This document shows, one piece after another, positions 1 to 6,173 of a DNA stretch of 9,464 bases. The notes under the pieces are model-generated. The model had not been told where the DNA came from. It was given only the letters and a program-made list of their open reading frames with translations, and ran no database searches. Both the position numbers and the translations under genes were made by a program. The stretch comes from an uncultured Anaerosacchariphilus sp. (lineage in GTDB: Bacteria; Bacillota; Clostridia; Lachnospirales; Lachnospiraceae): assembly GCA_934402125.1 (NCBI GenBank), contig CAKRTY010000039.1:1-9464 (forward strand), read 5' to 3'. Position 1 is the stretch's first letter; each line of letters begins with the position of its first letter.

Positions 1-3
1 GCT

Positions 4-21
4 ACCGTCAGAGGTGACGGT
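4..21. repeat. Perfect inverted repeat, 7-bp arms
   Basis: ACCGTCA (4-10) and TGACGGT (15-21) are exact reverse complements around a GAGG spacer. The arms could form a small hairpin or be an operator half-site pair. There is no T-tract after it, so it is not an intrinsic terminator. It lies about 120 bases before the first candidate ORF of the pilus operon. Confidence 0.5.
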
Positions 22-78
22 TGGAACGATCAAGAATTCTTACAAAAGACCGGCGGAAAAGCTGTCGGTACTGTCTTA

Positions 79-93
79 GGTTTATATCAAACC
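79..93. repeat. Short inverted repeat in AT-rich leader (operator-like)
   Basis: GGTTT (79-83) and AAACC (89-93) are exact reverse complements around ATATC. The repeat sits in the most AT-rich part of the leader, where a promoter would be expected, so it could be a repressor site. With 5-bp arms it could also be chance. Confidence 0.25.
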
Positions 94-139
94 ATATTTC
101 CTGAGTGGACAAGGAGTGGAAGGAGGACAAAGGATCATT

Positions 140-256
140 TTGCGTGTAACAGGGGAAGAGAGAGGGCCGAAGCCATTCCTTCTGGCTGCAGTATTTCTGG
201 GACTGGAGCTGTGGATCAGTCTGATGACAGGCTTACTGCTGTGTTCCGGGCTGTAG
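140..256 (+). CDS. Possible 38-aa single-pass membrane peptide (unrecognised)
   Basis: A TTG-initiated ORF of 38 codons ends with TAG four bases before the first possible ATG (260) of the CpaE-like gene and 18 bases before its preferred start. AAAGGA at 129-134 gives a reasonable ribosome binding site five bases from the TTG; a GTG at 116 in the same frame is an alternative without a good site. The product has a charged N-terminus (RVTGEERGPK) and then about 25 hydrophobic residues beginning PFLLAAVFLGLELW, which fits one membrane helix. I do not recognise a family. Its place as the possible first gene of the pilus operon suggests a small membrane partner or a translational leader, but this is inference. 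The ORF may also be fortuitous. Confidence 0.35.
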   Translation: MRVTGEERGPKPFLLAAVFLGLELWISLMTGLLLCSGL

Positions 257-262
257 AGAATG

Positions 263-271
263 AGAGGAAGG
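263..271 (+). promoter_or_regulatory. Ribosome binding site deciding the CpaE-like start
   Basis: AGAGGAAGG ends three bases before the ATG at 275, with its AGAGGA core six bases away. The in-frame ATG at 260 has no purine-rich site at a useful distance, so 275 is preferred. Confidence 0.6.
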
Positions 272-274
272 CAG

Positions 275-1231
275 ATGGCGGTCTGCAGCGGAGAGCGGGA
301 GTATGTACAGCGGTTCGCGGAGTATGCGAACCGGCGTCAGGCGTCTTTGCTGACAGTCCATGGATTTACCGACAGCGGGGAACTTTCCGCCTATACAAAA
401 GAGCACCCGGTAGACATTCTGCTTTTGTCAGAGGAACTGGCGGGGAAGCTGTCAAAAGAGAAGGAATACGGAAATATCATTCTGTTGTCGGGAGACGAGT
501 ATCAGGCTTCCTCCCAGACGGAATATCCGGTGATCTACAAGTACCAGTCCTGTCCGCAGATTCTTCGGCAGGCAGTGGAGTTCTATTCCGTCCGGACATC
601 AGCGGCTCCGGGAAGGGTGCTGCGCGCGGAAAAAATGAAGTGTATCGGTATCTATTCGCCCATCGGAAGGACCGGAAAGACGGGTTTCGCATTGGCTCTG
701 GGGAAGGAAATTGCGAAGAAGAAACGGACACTGTATCTGAATCTGGAGGAGTATTCCGGCTTTGCGGCTCTGCATTCTGCGGAAGGGGACTGGACTTTAT
801 CGGAACTGCTGTATTTTATGAAACAGAAGAAACCGGCTGTTGGCTGGAAGCTGGACGGGATGCTCCGCTCTATGGGAGGACTGGATTACATTCCGCCTCT
901 GCGCTCTCCGGTGGAATATGAGAACATAAAGCGGGAGGATTGGAAAGCGTTGCTGGAGCTGTTGGAGAAAGAGAGCCGTTATGAGGTGGTTATTCTGGAT
1001 CTGAGCGGGGCAGTGGACGGCTGGTATGAGCTTCTGGAGGAATGCAGCGGCGTCTACACACCGGTTGAGACAGATGAGACCGCAGCTGCAAAGCTGCGGC
1101 AGTATGAGGAGACGCTGAAGCTCATGGAACGGGAGCAGATACTGGAGAACAGCAAAAGGCTGGAGCTGTCCGCCTATGACGGACTGGAGCTGCTGGTGAA
1201 GGCAGAAGGAAAAAGGTGGTGCGAGCCGTGA
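275..1231 (+). CDS. CpaE/TadZ-like P-loop protein of the Tad pilus locus
   Basis: This 318-residue protein has the two-part layout of CpaE/TadZ pilus localisation proteins. Residues 1 to about 105 look like a degenerate receiver domain (the EREYVQRF helix and VDILLLSEEL strand), and about 120-318 form a ParA/MinD-type P-loop domain. The P-loop is SPIGRTGKT (128-136), and a hydrophobic strand ending in VVILDLSG carries Asp242 in the switch II/Walker B place. The MinD-type signature lysine that normally comes just before the two glycines is missing (Ile130), so ATP hydrolysis or dimer activation may be altered. In known Tad systems CpaE/TadZ places the machine in the cell and acts with the CpaF ATPase, whose gene overlaps this one by 16 bases. 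An alternative start at ATG 260 adds five residues. The family call is sure at the fold level; the localisation role is by analogy. Confidence 0.85.
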   Translation: MAVCSGEREYVQRFAEYANRRQASLLTVHGFTDSGELSAYTKEHPVDILLLSEELAGKLSKEKEYGNIILLSGDEYQASSQTEYPVIYKYQSCPQILRQAVEFYSVRTSAAPGRVLRAEKMKCIGIYSPIGRTGKTGFALALGKEIAKKKRTLYLNLEEYSGFAALHSAEGDWTLSELLYFMKQKKPAVGWKLDGMLRSMGGLDYIPPLRSPVEYENIKREDWKALLELLEKESRYEVVILDLSGAVDGWYELLEECSGVYTPVETDETAAAKLRQYEETLKLMEREQILENSKRLELSAYDGLELLVKAEGKRWCEP

Positions 1232-2460
1232 GAAAGGACTGGGAAGCGTTATCCCGGGAGGTTCAGAAACGGGTGCAGGATCGGCTGGATTTGTCAAGGG
1301 AGCAGTCGGATCAGGAGGTTCTGGCGCTGATTGACGAAGAAATTTTGAAGAAAAGTGGGGAAAGGTATCTGCTTTTGGATGAGAAGCTGCAGCTTCAGAA
1401 GGAATTATTCAATTCTATGCGAAGACTGGATATGCTGCAGGAACTGATCGAAGACCCGGACGTTACCGAGATCATGGTAAATGGTCCCCGGGACATATTC
1501 GTGGAACGGGGCGGGCGTCTGACCCGCTGGGAACGATGCTTTTCTTCCAGGGGGAAGCTGGAGGATGTGGTACAGCAGATAGTCAGCTTCTGTAACCGGA
1601 GCGTATCCAAGGCCTGTCCCATAGCAGACGCCCGTCTGGCAGACGGATCCCGCGTAAATATCGTGTTGGATCCGGTAGCCCTGAACGGGCCGGTGGTGAC
1701 GATTCGCCGTTTTCCCAAAGAACCGATCCGGATGCGGCAGCTTCTGGAATGGGGCTCCGTCAGTCCGGATGCAGTCAGCTTTTTGCAGAAGGCAGTGCAG
1801 GCCGGATACAACATCTTCGTAAGCGGCGGTACCGGATCTGGAAAAACAACGGCGCTCAACGCCCTGTCGGAGTTAAGTCCCCCGGACGAGCGGATTATCA
1901 CCATTGAGGATAATGCGGAGCTTCAGCTGGACCGGGTGGAAAATCTGGTAACCCTTGAGGCCAGAAGCGCCAACCTGGAAGGCGAACGGGAGATTACCAT
2001 TCGCGATTTAATTAAGACGTCTTTACGAATGCGCCCCGATCGGATTATCGTCGGTGAAATCCGCGGGGCAGAGGCTATCGATATGTTGCAGGCTATGAAT
2101 ACCGGACATGACGGTTCCTTAAGTACGGGACACGCCAACAGTCCGGCGGACATGCTGTCCCGTTTGGAGACCATGGTGCTGATGGGAATGGAGCTGCCGC
2201 TTACGGCAGTGCGACGCCAGATTGCGTCGGGCTTAGACCTGATCGTGCACCTGGGCAGAGTCCGGGACGGCAGCAGGAAGATATTGGAAATTGTGGAAAT
2301 AGAAGGAATGGATCGGGACGAGATCCAGCTTCGCACCCTGTTTTCCTTTGAAGAAGAAAAGGGGAAGGAAAAGACTGCGAAGGTCGTAGGACAGCTTCAG
2401 AAAAAGGCGGAACTTCTCCATACGGAGAAGCTTCGGGCAGCCGGAATAGGAGGGCTGTAG
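1216..2460 (+). CDS. cpaF: CpaF/TadA-family pilus assembly ATPase
   Basis: A 414-residue type II/IV secretion ATPase, the cytoplasmic motor that drives pilin polymerisation. The N-terminal helical part (about 1-70) leads into the CpaF signature region with DPDVTEIMVNGP. The Walker A is GGTGSGKTT (204-212), the Asp box IEDNAELQL begins at residue 230, the Walker B strand RIIVGEIR (276-283) carries the catalytic Glu281, and the His box TGHDGSLSTGHAN (296-308) follows. All catalytic motifs are intact and the length is typical of the family. The chosen GTG at 1216 has AGAAGGA five bases upstream; GTGs at 1219 and 1228 are alternatives. The gene overlaps the CpaE-like gene by 16 bases and is followed two bases later by tadB, an arrangement that suggests translational coupling. 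Confidence 0.96.
   Translation: MVRAVRKDWEALSREVQKRVQDRLDLSREQSDQEVLALIDEEILKKSGERYLLLDEKLQLQKELFNSMRRLDMLQELIEDPDVTEIMVNGPRDIFVERGGRLTRWERCFSSRGKLEDVVQQIVSFCNRSVSKACPIADARLADGSRVNIVLDPVALNGPVVTIRRFPKEPIRMRQLLEWGSVSPDAVSFLQKAVQAGYNIFVSGGTGSGKTTALNALSELSPPDERIITIEDNAELQLDRVENLVTLEARSANLEGEREITIRDLIKTSLRMRPDRIIVGEIRGAEAIDMLQAMNTGHDGSLSTGHANSPADMLSRLETMVLMGMELPLTAVRRQIASGLDLIVHLGRVRDGSRKILEIVEIEGMDRDEIQLRTLFSFEEEKGKEKTAKVVGQLQKKAELLHTEKLRAAGIGGL
2448..2454 (+). promoter_or_regulatory. Ribosome binding site for the GTG start of tadB
   Basis: AGGAGGG lies inside the last codons of cpaF and ends eight bases before the GTG at 2463. It supports this non-ATG start and coupling with cpaF translation. 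Confidence 0.6.
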
Positions 2461-2462
2461 GC

Positions 2463-3200
2463 GTGGATTACGGGATCTTTAGATTCAGCAGAAGAGAATA
2501 TCTGCGGTACGGTCTTGAATCAGTTGTCCTCACCGGTGTGATTGCGTTTTGCTTTTATAATTCTTTATGGGCTTTGGTATTGTGGCCGGCGGTTTTCGTC
2601 TGGTATCTCCGGGAAAAACGGAGGACGCTTCTGGCGAAGCGGAAAAGCGTCCTGAAGGGACAGTTCAAGGATGCGGTACAGGGAATGGCTGCCGCCCTGG
2701 CCGCAGGATATTCGGTGGAAAACGCGGTGCGGGAAGCCGCAAAGGATCTGAGAATGCTGTATACAGGGGATGCGGATATGGTACAGGAGCTGGCAGCTAT
2801 GCAGCGGCGGCTGGATTCCAATCAGACCCTGGAGTCGGCCATAGGAGATTTTGCGGCGCGGAGCGGCCTTTCGGAGGTAGAGACCTTTGCGGAAATCTTT
2901 GCAGTGGGAAAGCGAAGTGGCGGGGATCTGATTGGAATTCTGGAGGATACGGCCCGGACCATTGCCCAGACTGTGGAGACGGAGCGGGCAATTGAGGGGA
3001 CGCTGGCTTCCCGCCGTTATGAGCAGCGGATTATGAACGGGATTCCGTTTGTCATTGTGCTGTATCTGCGGACAGGCTGTCCGGGTTTTATGAATCCGGT
3101 CTATGGCAATGCAGTGGGCGTGTGCGTGATGACAGGCTGTCTCATCTTGTATCTGGCTGCCTGGTATCTGGGAAGGCGTATGCTGGAAATCGAGGTGTAA
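2463..3200 (+). CDS. tadB: TadB-like type II secretion F family platform protein
   Basis: A 245-residue inner-membrane platform protein. Residues about 20-49 are hydrophobic (one or two helices), then a cytoplasmic T2SSF helical domain runs from about 65 to 190, and two hydrophobic segments close the protein (193-203 and about 216-237). Features typical of GspF/TadB domains are FKDAVQGMAAALAAGYS (67-83), with small residues at the helix turn, and AVGKRSGGDLIGIL (147-160), the conserved glycine-rich turn. TadB and TadC are thought to pair in the membrane and transmit CpaF's motion to pilin subunits. Translation starts at a GTG with a strong site, two bases after cpaF, and the gene ends one base before the next GTG start. 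The family call is firm; naming it TadB rather than TadC rests on gene order. Confidence 0.92.
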   Translation: MDYGIFRFSRREYLRYGLESVVLTGVIAFCFYNSLWALVLWPAVFVWYLREKRRTLLAKRKSVLKGQFKDAVQGMAAALAAGYSVENAVREAAKDLRMLYTGDADMVQELAAMQRRLDSNQTLESAIGDFAARSGLSEVETFAEIFAVGKRSGGDLIGILEDTARTIAQTVETERAIEGTLASRRYEQRIMNGIPFVIVLYLRTGCPGFMNPVYGNAVGVCVMTGCLILYLAAWYLGRRMLEIEV

Positions 3201-3201
3201 G

Positions 3202-4557
3202 GTGAAGCTTTTACAGAAAATCAACCAACGTCTGTTAAACCTGGGAGAAAAGGGATATCCGGGCCGGGAGGCAGTGGCAGAAAATCTGCGGATTCTGAGT
3301 GTGGATCGGAATGTGGAAGAAACGCTGGAGCGCTTCTATGGGAAGAAGCTGAAGACGCTGGTACAGGTGACATTGGCCGGACTGCTTCTGACAGCTGCCA
3401 TGGCGATCTGCGAGTGCGGAAACAGCCTTCCGGAAAACGGATACTTCCTGCCGCGAAGGGACAACGCATACACACAGGAGCTCTGGGTGATTCCAGAGCC
3501 GGATTCAGGCAAGGAAAAGGAAGCGATCACGGTGGAGATAGAGCCCCGGGGAATGACGCCGGAACAGATAAAAAAACTGCTTTCGGAAGAAACCGGGAGA
3601 ATGGAAAACTATATCCTCGGAGAAAATTCCTCCCTGGAGGAGGTACGAACCGATCTGAAGCTGATCCGGGAGATTAAAGGAACGCCTATTACCGTAGACT
3701 GGGAACTGGACTCCTATGAGGTGCTGAATCTGGACGGCAGCATCCGAAAGGAAAAGGTAACAGAGGAGGGCACAATTGTGGGAATCCGGGGGCGCCTTCG
3801 GTGTGAAGGCCAGGAAAGGGTCTATGAGGCTGCTGTCCGGGTACTTCCGGAGCTTCAAAGTCCTGAGGAGCGGTGGAAGAAGGCTTTAGCGGAAGAAATG
3901 GAGAGCCTGCGGGCGCAAAGCCGCCTGTCAGAACGGGAGGAACTGCCGAAGGCAGTGGAAGGAATCTCCTTAAGCTGGAAGGAAAAAAAGAATTCCACCG
4001 TGATTTTTTTCCCGGTTCTGACAGGACTCTGCCTGCTCCTGGTATATATGGCCGGAGATCAGGAGCTGAAAAAGCAGGTGCAGGAGCGGGAATGGGAGCT
4101 GCGGCGGGATTACGCACAGATGGTAAGTAAACTGATGTTGTTGATGGGCGCGGGAAGCGCGGTGCGGACAGCCTGGGAAACCATGGCGCAGGATTACGAA
4201 CGGAAGCGGAAAGCAGGCGGGAAACGCCGCTATGTCTATGAGGAAATGTTGTTGACCTGCCGGGAGCTGCAGAACGGCGTTTCGGAGGGACGGGCTTACG
4301 AAAACTTTGGACTGCGGTGCCGTCTGCCCTGTTATCTGAAGCTGGCCGCCCTGCTGGAACAGAATTTAAAAAAGGGGAACAAGGGTCTGAGCGCGCTTTT
4401 GCGGGCAGAGGTAACGGAGGCCTTTGAGCAGAGAAAGGAGCTGGCCCGGGAACAGGGAGAGAAGGCAGCTACGAGGCTGTTGTTCCCCATGGTGCTGACG
4501 CTGGCGGTGGTAATGCTGTTGGTGCTGATCCCGGCCGGGATGTCCATGCAGGTATAG
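3202..4557 (+). CDS. tadC: TadC-like platform protein with extracytoplasmic Ig-like insert
   Basis: A 451-residue protein, much longer than the usual TadC of about 300. A cytoplasmic N-terminus (1-50) leads to a membrane helix at about 51-69, a large soluble segment (72-262), a second helix (265-284), a cytoplasmic T2SSF-like domain (about 300-425, with KLMLLMGAGSAVRTAWE) and a C-terminal helix (426-446). The soluble segment would face outside. Within it, residues about 111-216 follow the pattern of atrophied bacterial Ig domains: a helical lead-in with LGENSSLEEVRTDL, a strand PITVDWELDSYEVL, a DGSI turn, then EEGTIVGIRGRL and a closing strand ending AVRVLP. Such a domain could contact pilin or the cell wall. 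Translation starts at GTG 3202 with GAGGTG just upstream. The TadC role is confident from position and the C-terminal half; the Ig-like assignment is by eye. Confidence 0.86.
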   Translation: MKLLQKINQRLLNLGEKGYPGREAVAENLRILSVDRNVEETLERFYGKKLKTLVQVTLAGLLLTAAMAICECGNSLPENGYFLPRRDNAYTQELWVIPEPDSGKEKEAITVEIEPRGMTPEQIKKLLSEETGRMENYILGENSSLEEVRTDLKLIREIKGTPITVDWELDSYEVLNLDGSIRKEKVTEEGTIVGIRGRLRCEGQERVYEAAVRVLPELQSPEERWKKALAEEMESLRAQSRLSEREELPKAVEGISLSWKEKKNSTVIFFPVLTGLCLLLVYMAGDQELKKQVQEREWELRRDYAQMVSKLMLLMGAGSAVRTAWETMAQDYERKRKAGGKRRYVYEEMLLTCRELQNGVSEGRAYENFGLRCRLPCYLKLAALLEQNLKKGNKGLSALLRAEVTEAFEQRKELAREQGEKAATRLLFPMVLTLAVVMLLVLIPAGMSMQV

Positions 4558-4564
4558 AAGGAGG
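4558..4564 (+). promoter_or_regulatory. Strong ribosome binding site for the major pilin
   Basis: AAGGAGG is a near-perfect Shine-Dalgarno six bases before the pilin ATG. It is among the best in the operon, which fits the high output expected for a structural pilin. Confidence 0.65.
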
Positions 4565-4570
4565 AAACAG

Positions 4571-4759
4571 ATGAAATTGTTAGGGAAATGGAACAGATTA
4601 TGGAAGAAGCTTTGGAGGGACGAGCAGGGAATCGGAACCGTAGAAATGATACTGATTCTGGTGGTTCTGATTGCTCTGGTGTTGATTTTCAAGAGCAAGC
4701 TGACCTCTCTGGTGAATGAGATTTTTGATAAAATTACAAGCCAGAGTCGGCTGGTATAA
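4571..4759 (+). CDS. Flp1-like type IVb pilin, probable major subunit
   Basis: A 62-residue prepilin. A 20-residue basic leader (MKLLGKWNRLWKKLWRDEQG) ends in Gly20, which is the predicted prepilin peptidase site. The mature protein begins IGTVEMILILVV with Glu at +5, the hallmark of type IV pilins, and continues as a hydrophobic helix to about residue 40, followed by a short amphipathic tail ending SRLV. Length, leader and tail match the Flp1-like family of Firmicutes. The mature subunit would be about 42 residues and would pack through its hydrophobic helix into a thin Flp-type filament. It follows tadC by 13 bases and precedes the DUF5702 gene by nine. Its place directly after the platform genes supports the major-subunit call. 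Confidence 0.93.
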   Translation: MKLLGKWNRLWKKLWRDEQGIGTVEMILILVVLIALVLIFKSKLTSLVNEIFDKITSQSRLV

Positions 4760-4768
4760 GAAGCAGGG

Positions 4769-6157
4769 ATGCAAAAACGGGGAGAAATTACGGTTTTTTT
4801 AAGTCTGTTGCTTTCTGTGGTGCTGTTTTTCTTTGAGACCTTATTTCAGTCGGCAGGCAATGCTCTTTTCCGCAGCCAGATGGAGGAAGCGCTGGAGCTT
4901 TGTGAATATTCGGTGCTTTCGGAGTATCATAGAGAACTGCTGGAGCGTTACGGGCTTTTTTATCTGGATCTGGGTTATGGCGGGGGCGCAGAAAAGAGGG
5001 AATATCTGAATCAGAGAGCGGAGGAGTTCCTGAATCTGAACCTGAAGCCCGGAAGCGTGAAGGCTCTGGAAACCTGGGATTACGCAAGAGCGACAGATGA
5101 GCAGGGCATAGCCTACTATGAGCAGGCAGTGTCGGTCATGAAGGCAGAGAGTGGAGCAGGGGTGCTGGAACGGTTGAAAGAATATGCCGGGTATGGGCAG
5201 GCAGCTTCTGAAAAGGGAGAAGACTACCGGGAGGCGGAGGAACGAGAAAAAGGAAATCTGGAGGAACTCCGGAAACGCAGAGAGGAAGAGGAAGAAGAGG
5301 GGACGCCCAATCCGGCGGAACAGATGGAGCAGCTGAAGAAGGGGAGCCTCCTGAATCTGGTGCTTCCGGATCCGGGAGCGGTTTCCGGAAAGCGGGTCGA
5401 TCTGCAGGAAAGTCCCTCCGGACGGAGCTTTCTGAAGGGAGTGGGAGCAAGAGGCAGAAATGTGCCGGGAGCGCTCCATGACGCCTGGTTTCTGGCCTAT
5501 CTCCTGGAGCATTTCAGTGACGCTTCGGAGTTCTTAAGCGGCGAAAAGGAAAGCGGGCCGTGGCTCGATTACCAGCTGGAATATATGATAGCAGGGAAGG
5601 AGACGGATATTGCTAACCTGGAGGCGGTCTGTGGGCGGCTGCTGGTTATCCGCGAGGGAATAAATTACGCCTATATTTTATCAGATCCCGGAAAAACAGC
5701 GGAGTGTACAGCCCTGGCAGCTTCTCTGGTGGGAGCCACATTGATTCCGGGGCTTGTGGAGGCTGTCAAGCAGGTGCTGCTGTTGACCTGGGCCTATGCG
5801 GAGAGTGTGCAGGACGTACGGCTGCTGCTTGGCGGAAAGCGTGTGGCCTTCCGGAAGGATGCAGCGACCTGGCGAACATCTTTAAGTGGGGTCATGGATC
5901 TCTCCAATCTGTCAGAAGCAGATGGGGAGGGGGATCCGGATGGGCTGAGATATCCGGAGTATCTGGGTATTCTTCTGCTTCTGACCGGACGGGAAAAACG
6001 GATCATGCGGAGCCTGGATGCAGTGGAAGGCGTGATTCAGGAAGTATCCGGCAGACGGTTTTATCTGGATCAGTGTGTGGATGCGTTCCGGATTCGTGTA
6101 ATCTGCGAAAACGGGCAGGAGTATACGGCAGAGCGGCAATTCTGCTATGAATGGTAA
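4769..6157 (+). CDS. DUF5702 domain protein, probable pilus-associated surface subunit
   Basis: A 462-residue protein with a very short N-terminal leader and a hydrophobic helix (about 7-25) beginning GEITVFLSLLLS, then a large extracytoplasmic part. The middle contains a highly charged stretch rich in Glu, Arg and Lys (about 150-195, with RREEEEEEG), which may be coiled or disordered. After it comes a typical DUF5702 core: a hydrophobic helix near AASLVGATLIPGL, then LLLTWAYAESVQDVRLLLGG and, towards the end, a YPEYLGILLLLTGR element. DUF5702 proteins sit in Clostridia Tad loci at the place of TadG-like subunits, so an envelope-anchored or minor-pilin role is likely but not established. Unlike the other prepilin-like proteins here it lacks Glu at +5 after the leader Gly. 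The ribosome binding site (GAAGCAGG) is modest. It overlaps the next gene if that gene starts at 6147. Confidence 0.85.
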   Translation: MQKRGEITVFLSLLLSVVLFFFETLFQSAGNALFRSQMEEALELCEYSVLSEYHRELLERYGLFYLDLGYGGGAEKREYLNQRAEEFLNLNLKPGSVKALETWDYARATDEQGIAYYEQAVSVMKAESGAGVLERLKEYAGYGQAASEKGEDYREAEEREKGNLEELRKRREEEEEEGTPNPAEQMEQLKKGSLLNLVLPDPGAVSGKRVDLQESPSGRSFLKGVGARGRNVPGALHDAWFLAYLLEHFSDASEFLSGEKESGPWLDYQLEYMIAGKETDIANLEAVCGRLLVIREGINYAYILSDPGKTAECTALAASLVGATLIPGLVEAVKQVLLLTWAYAESVQDVRLLLGGKRVAFRKDAATWRTSLSGVMDLSNLSEADGEGDPDGLRYPEYLGILLLLTGREKRIMRSLDAVEGVIQEVSGRRFYLDQCVDAFRIRVICENGQEYTAERQFCYEW

Positions 6158-6158
6158 A

Positions 6159-6166
6159 AAGGGGTG
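6159..6166 (+). promoter_or_regulatory. Ribosome binding site favouring the 6174 start
   Basis: AAGGGGTG ends seven bases before the ATG at 6174. The earlier in-frame ATG at 6147 has no comparable site, so 6174 is the preferred start of the downstream TadE-like gene. Confidence 0.5.
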
Positions 6167-6173
6167 TACCGTG

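Larger units (their letters stand above)
1..139. other. Upstream region without an assignable gene
   Basis: No reading frame here can be assigned to a known family. On the plus strand one frame is open to a TAG at 77-79 (a 25-codon tail if something runs in from the left), and another is open throughout but then runs out of phase through the CpaE-like gene. Either could be the end of an upstream gene, but neither resembles anything I recognise. The stretch contains two inverted repeats (4-21 and 79-93) and an AGGAGG at 121-126. A promoter for the pilus operon could lie here, but I see no convincing -35/-10 pair. TGTCTT (72-77) followed after 17 bases by TATTTC (95-100) is the nearest and it is weak. 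Confidence 0.5.

Noticed and set aside
1..921. A plus-strand frame with no stop codon from the window edge to 921
   Set aside because: From 275 on it lies out of phase with the CpaE-like gene, which has clear domain motifs. Its own translation is rich in Gly, Arg and Ser with no recognisable fold, as expected for a shadow frame in purine-rich DNA. Only the part before about 140 could be real.
2..1231. One frame interrupted only by TAG at 77-79 and 254-256, suggesting TAG read-through or a decayed longer gene
   Set aside because: The CpaE-like gene has its own ribosome binding site and a natural domain start, and the pieces upstream show no homology to its N-terminus. Two stops in a short leader are easily chance, and nothing suggests a recoding element.
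2565..3224. Long minus-strand open frame (219 codons) opposite tadB
   Set aside because: It is antisense to a gene with intact T2SSF features, gives a His/Gln/Pro-rich product with no domain, and lacks its own regulatory context. Similar antisense frames appear opposite most genes here.
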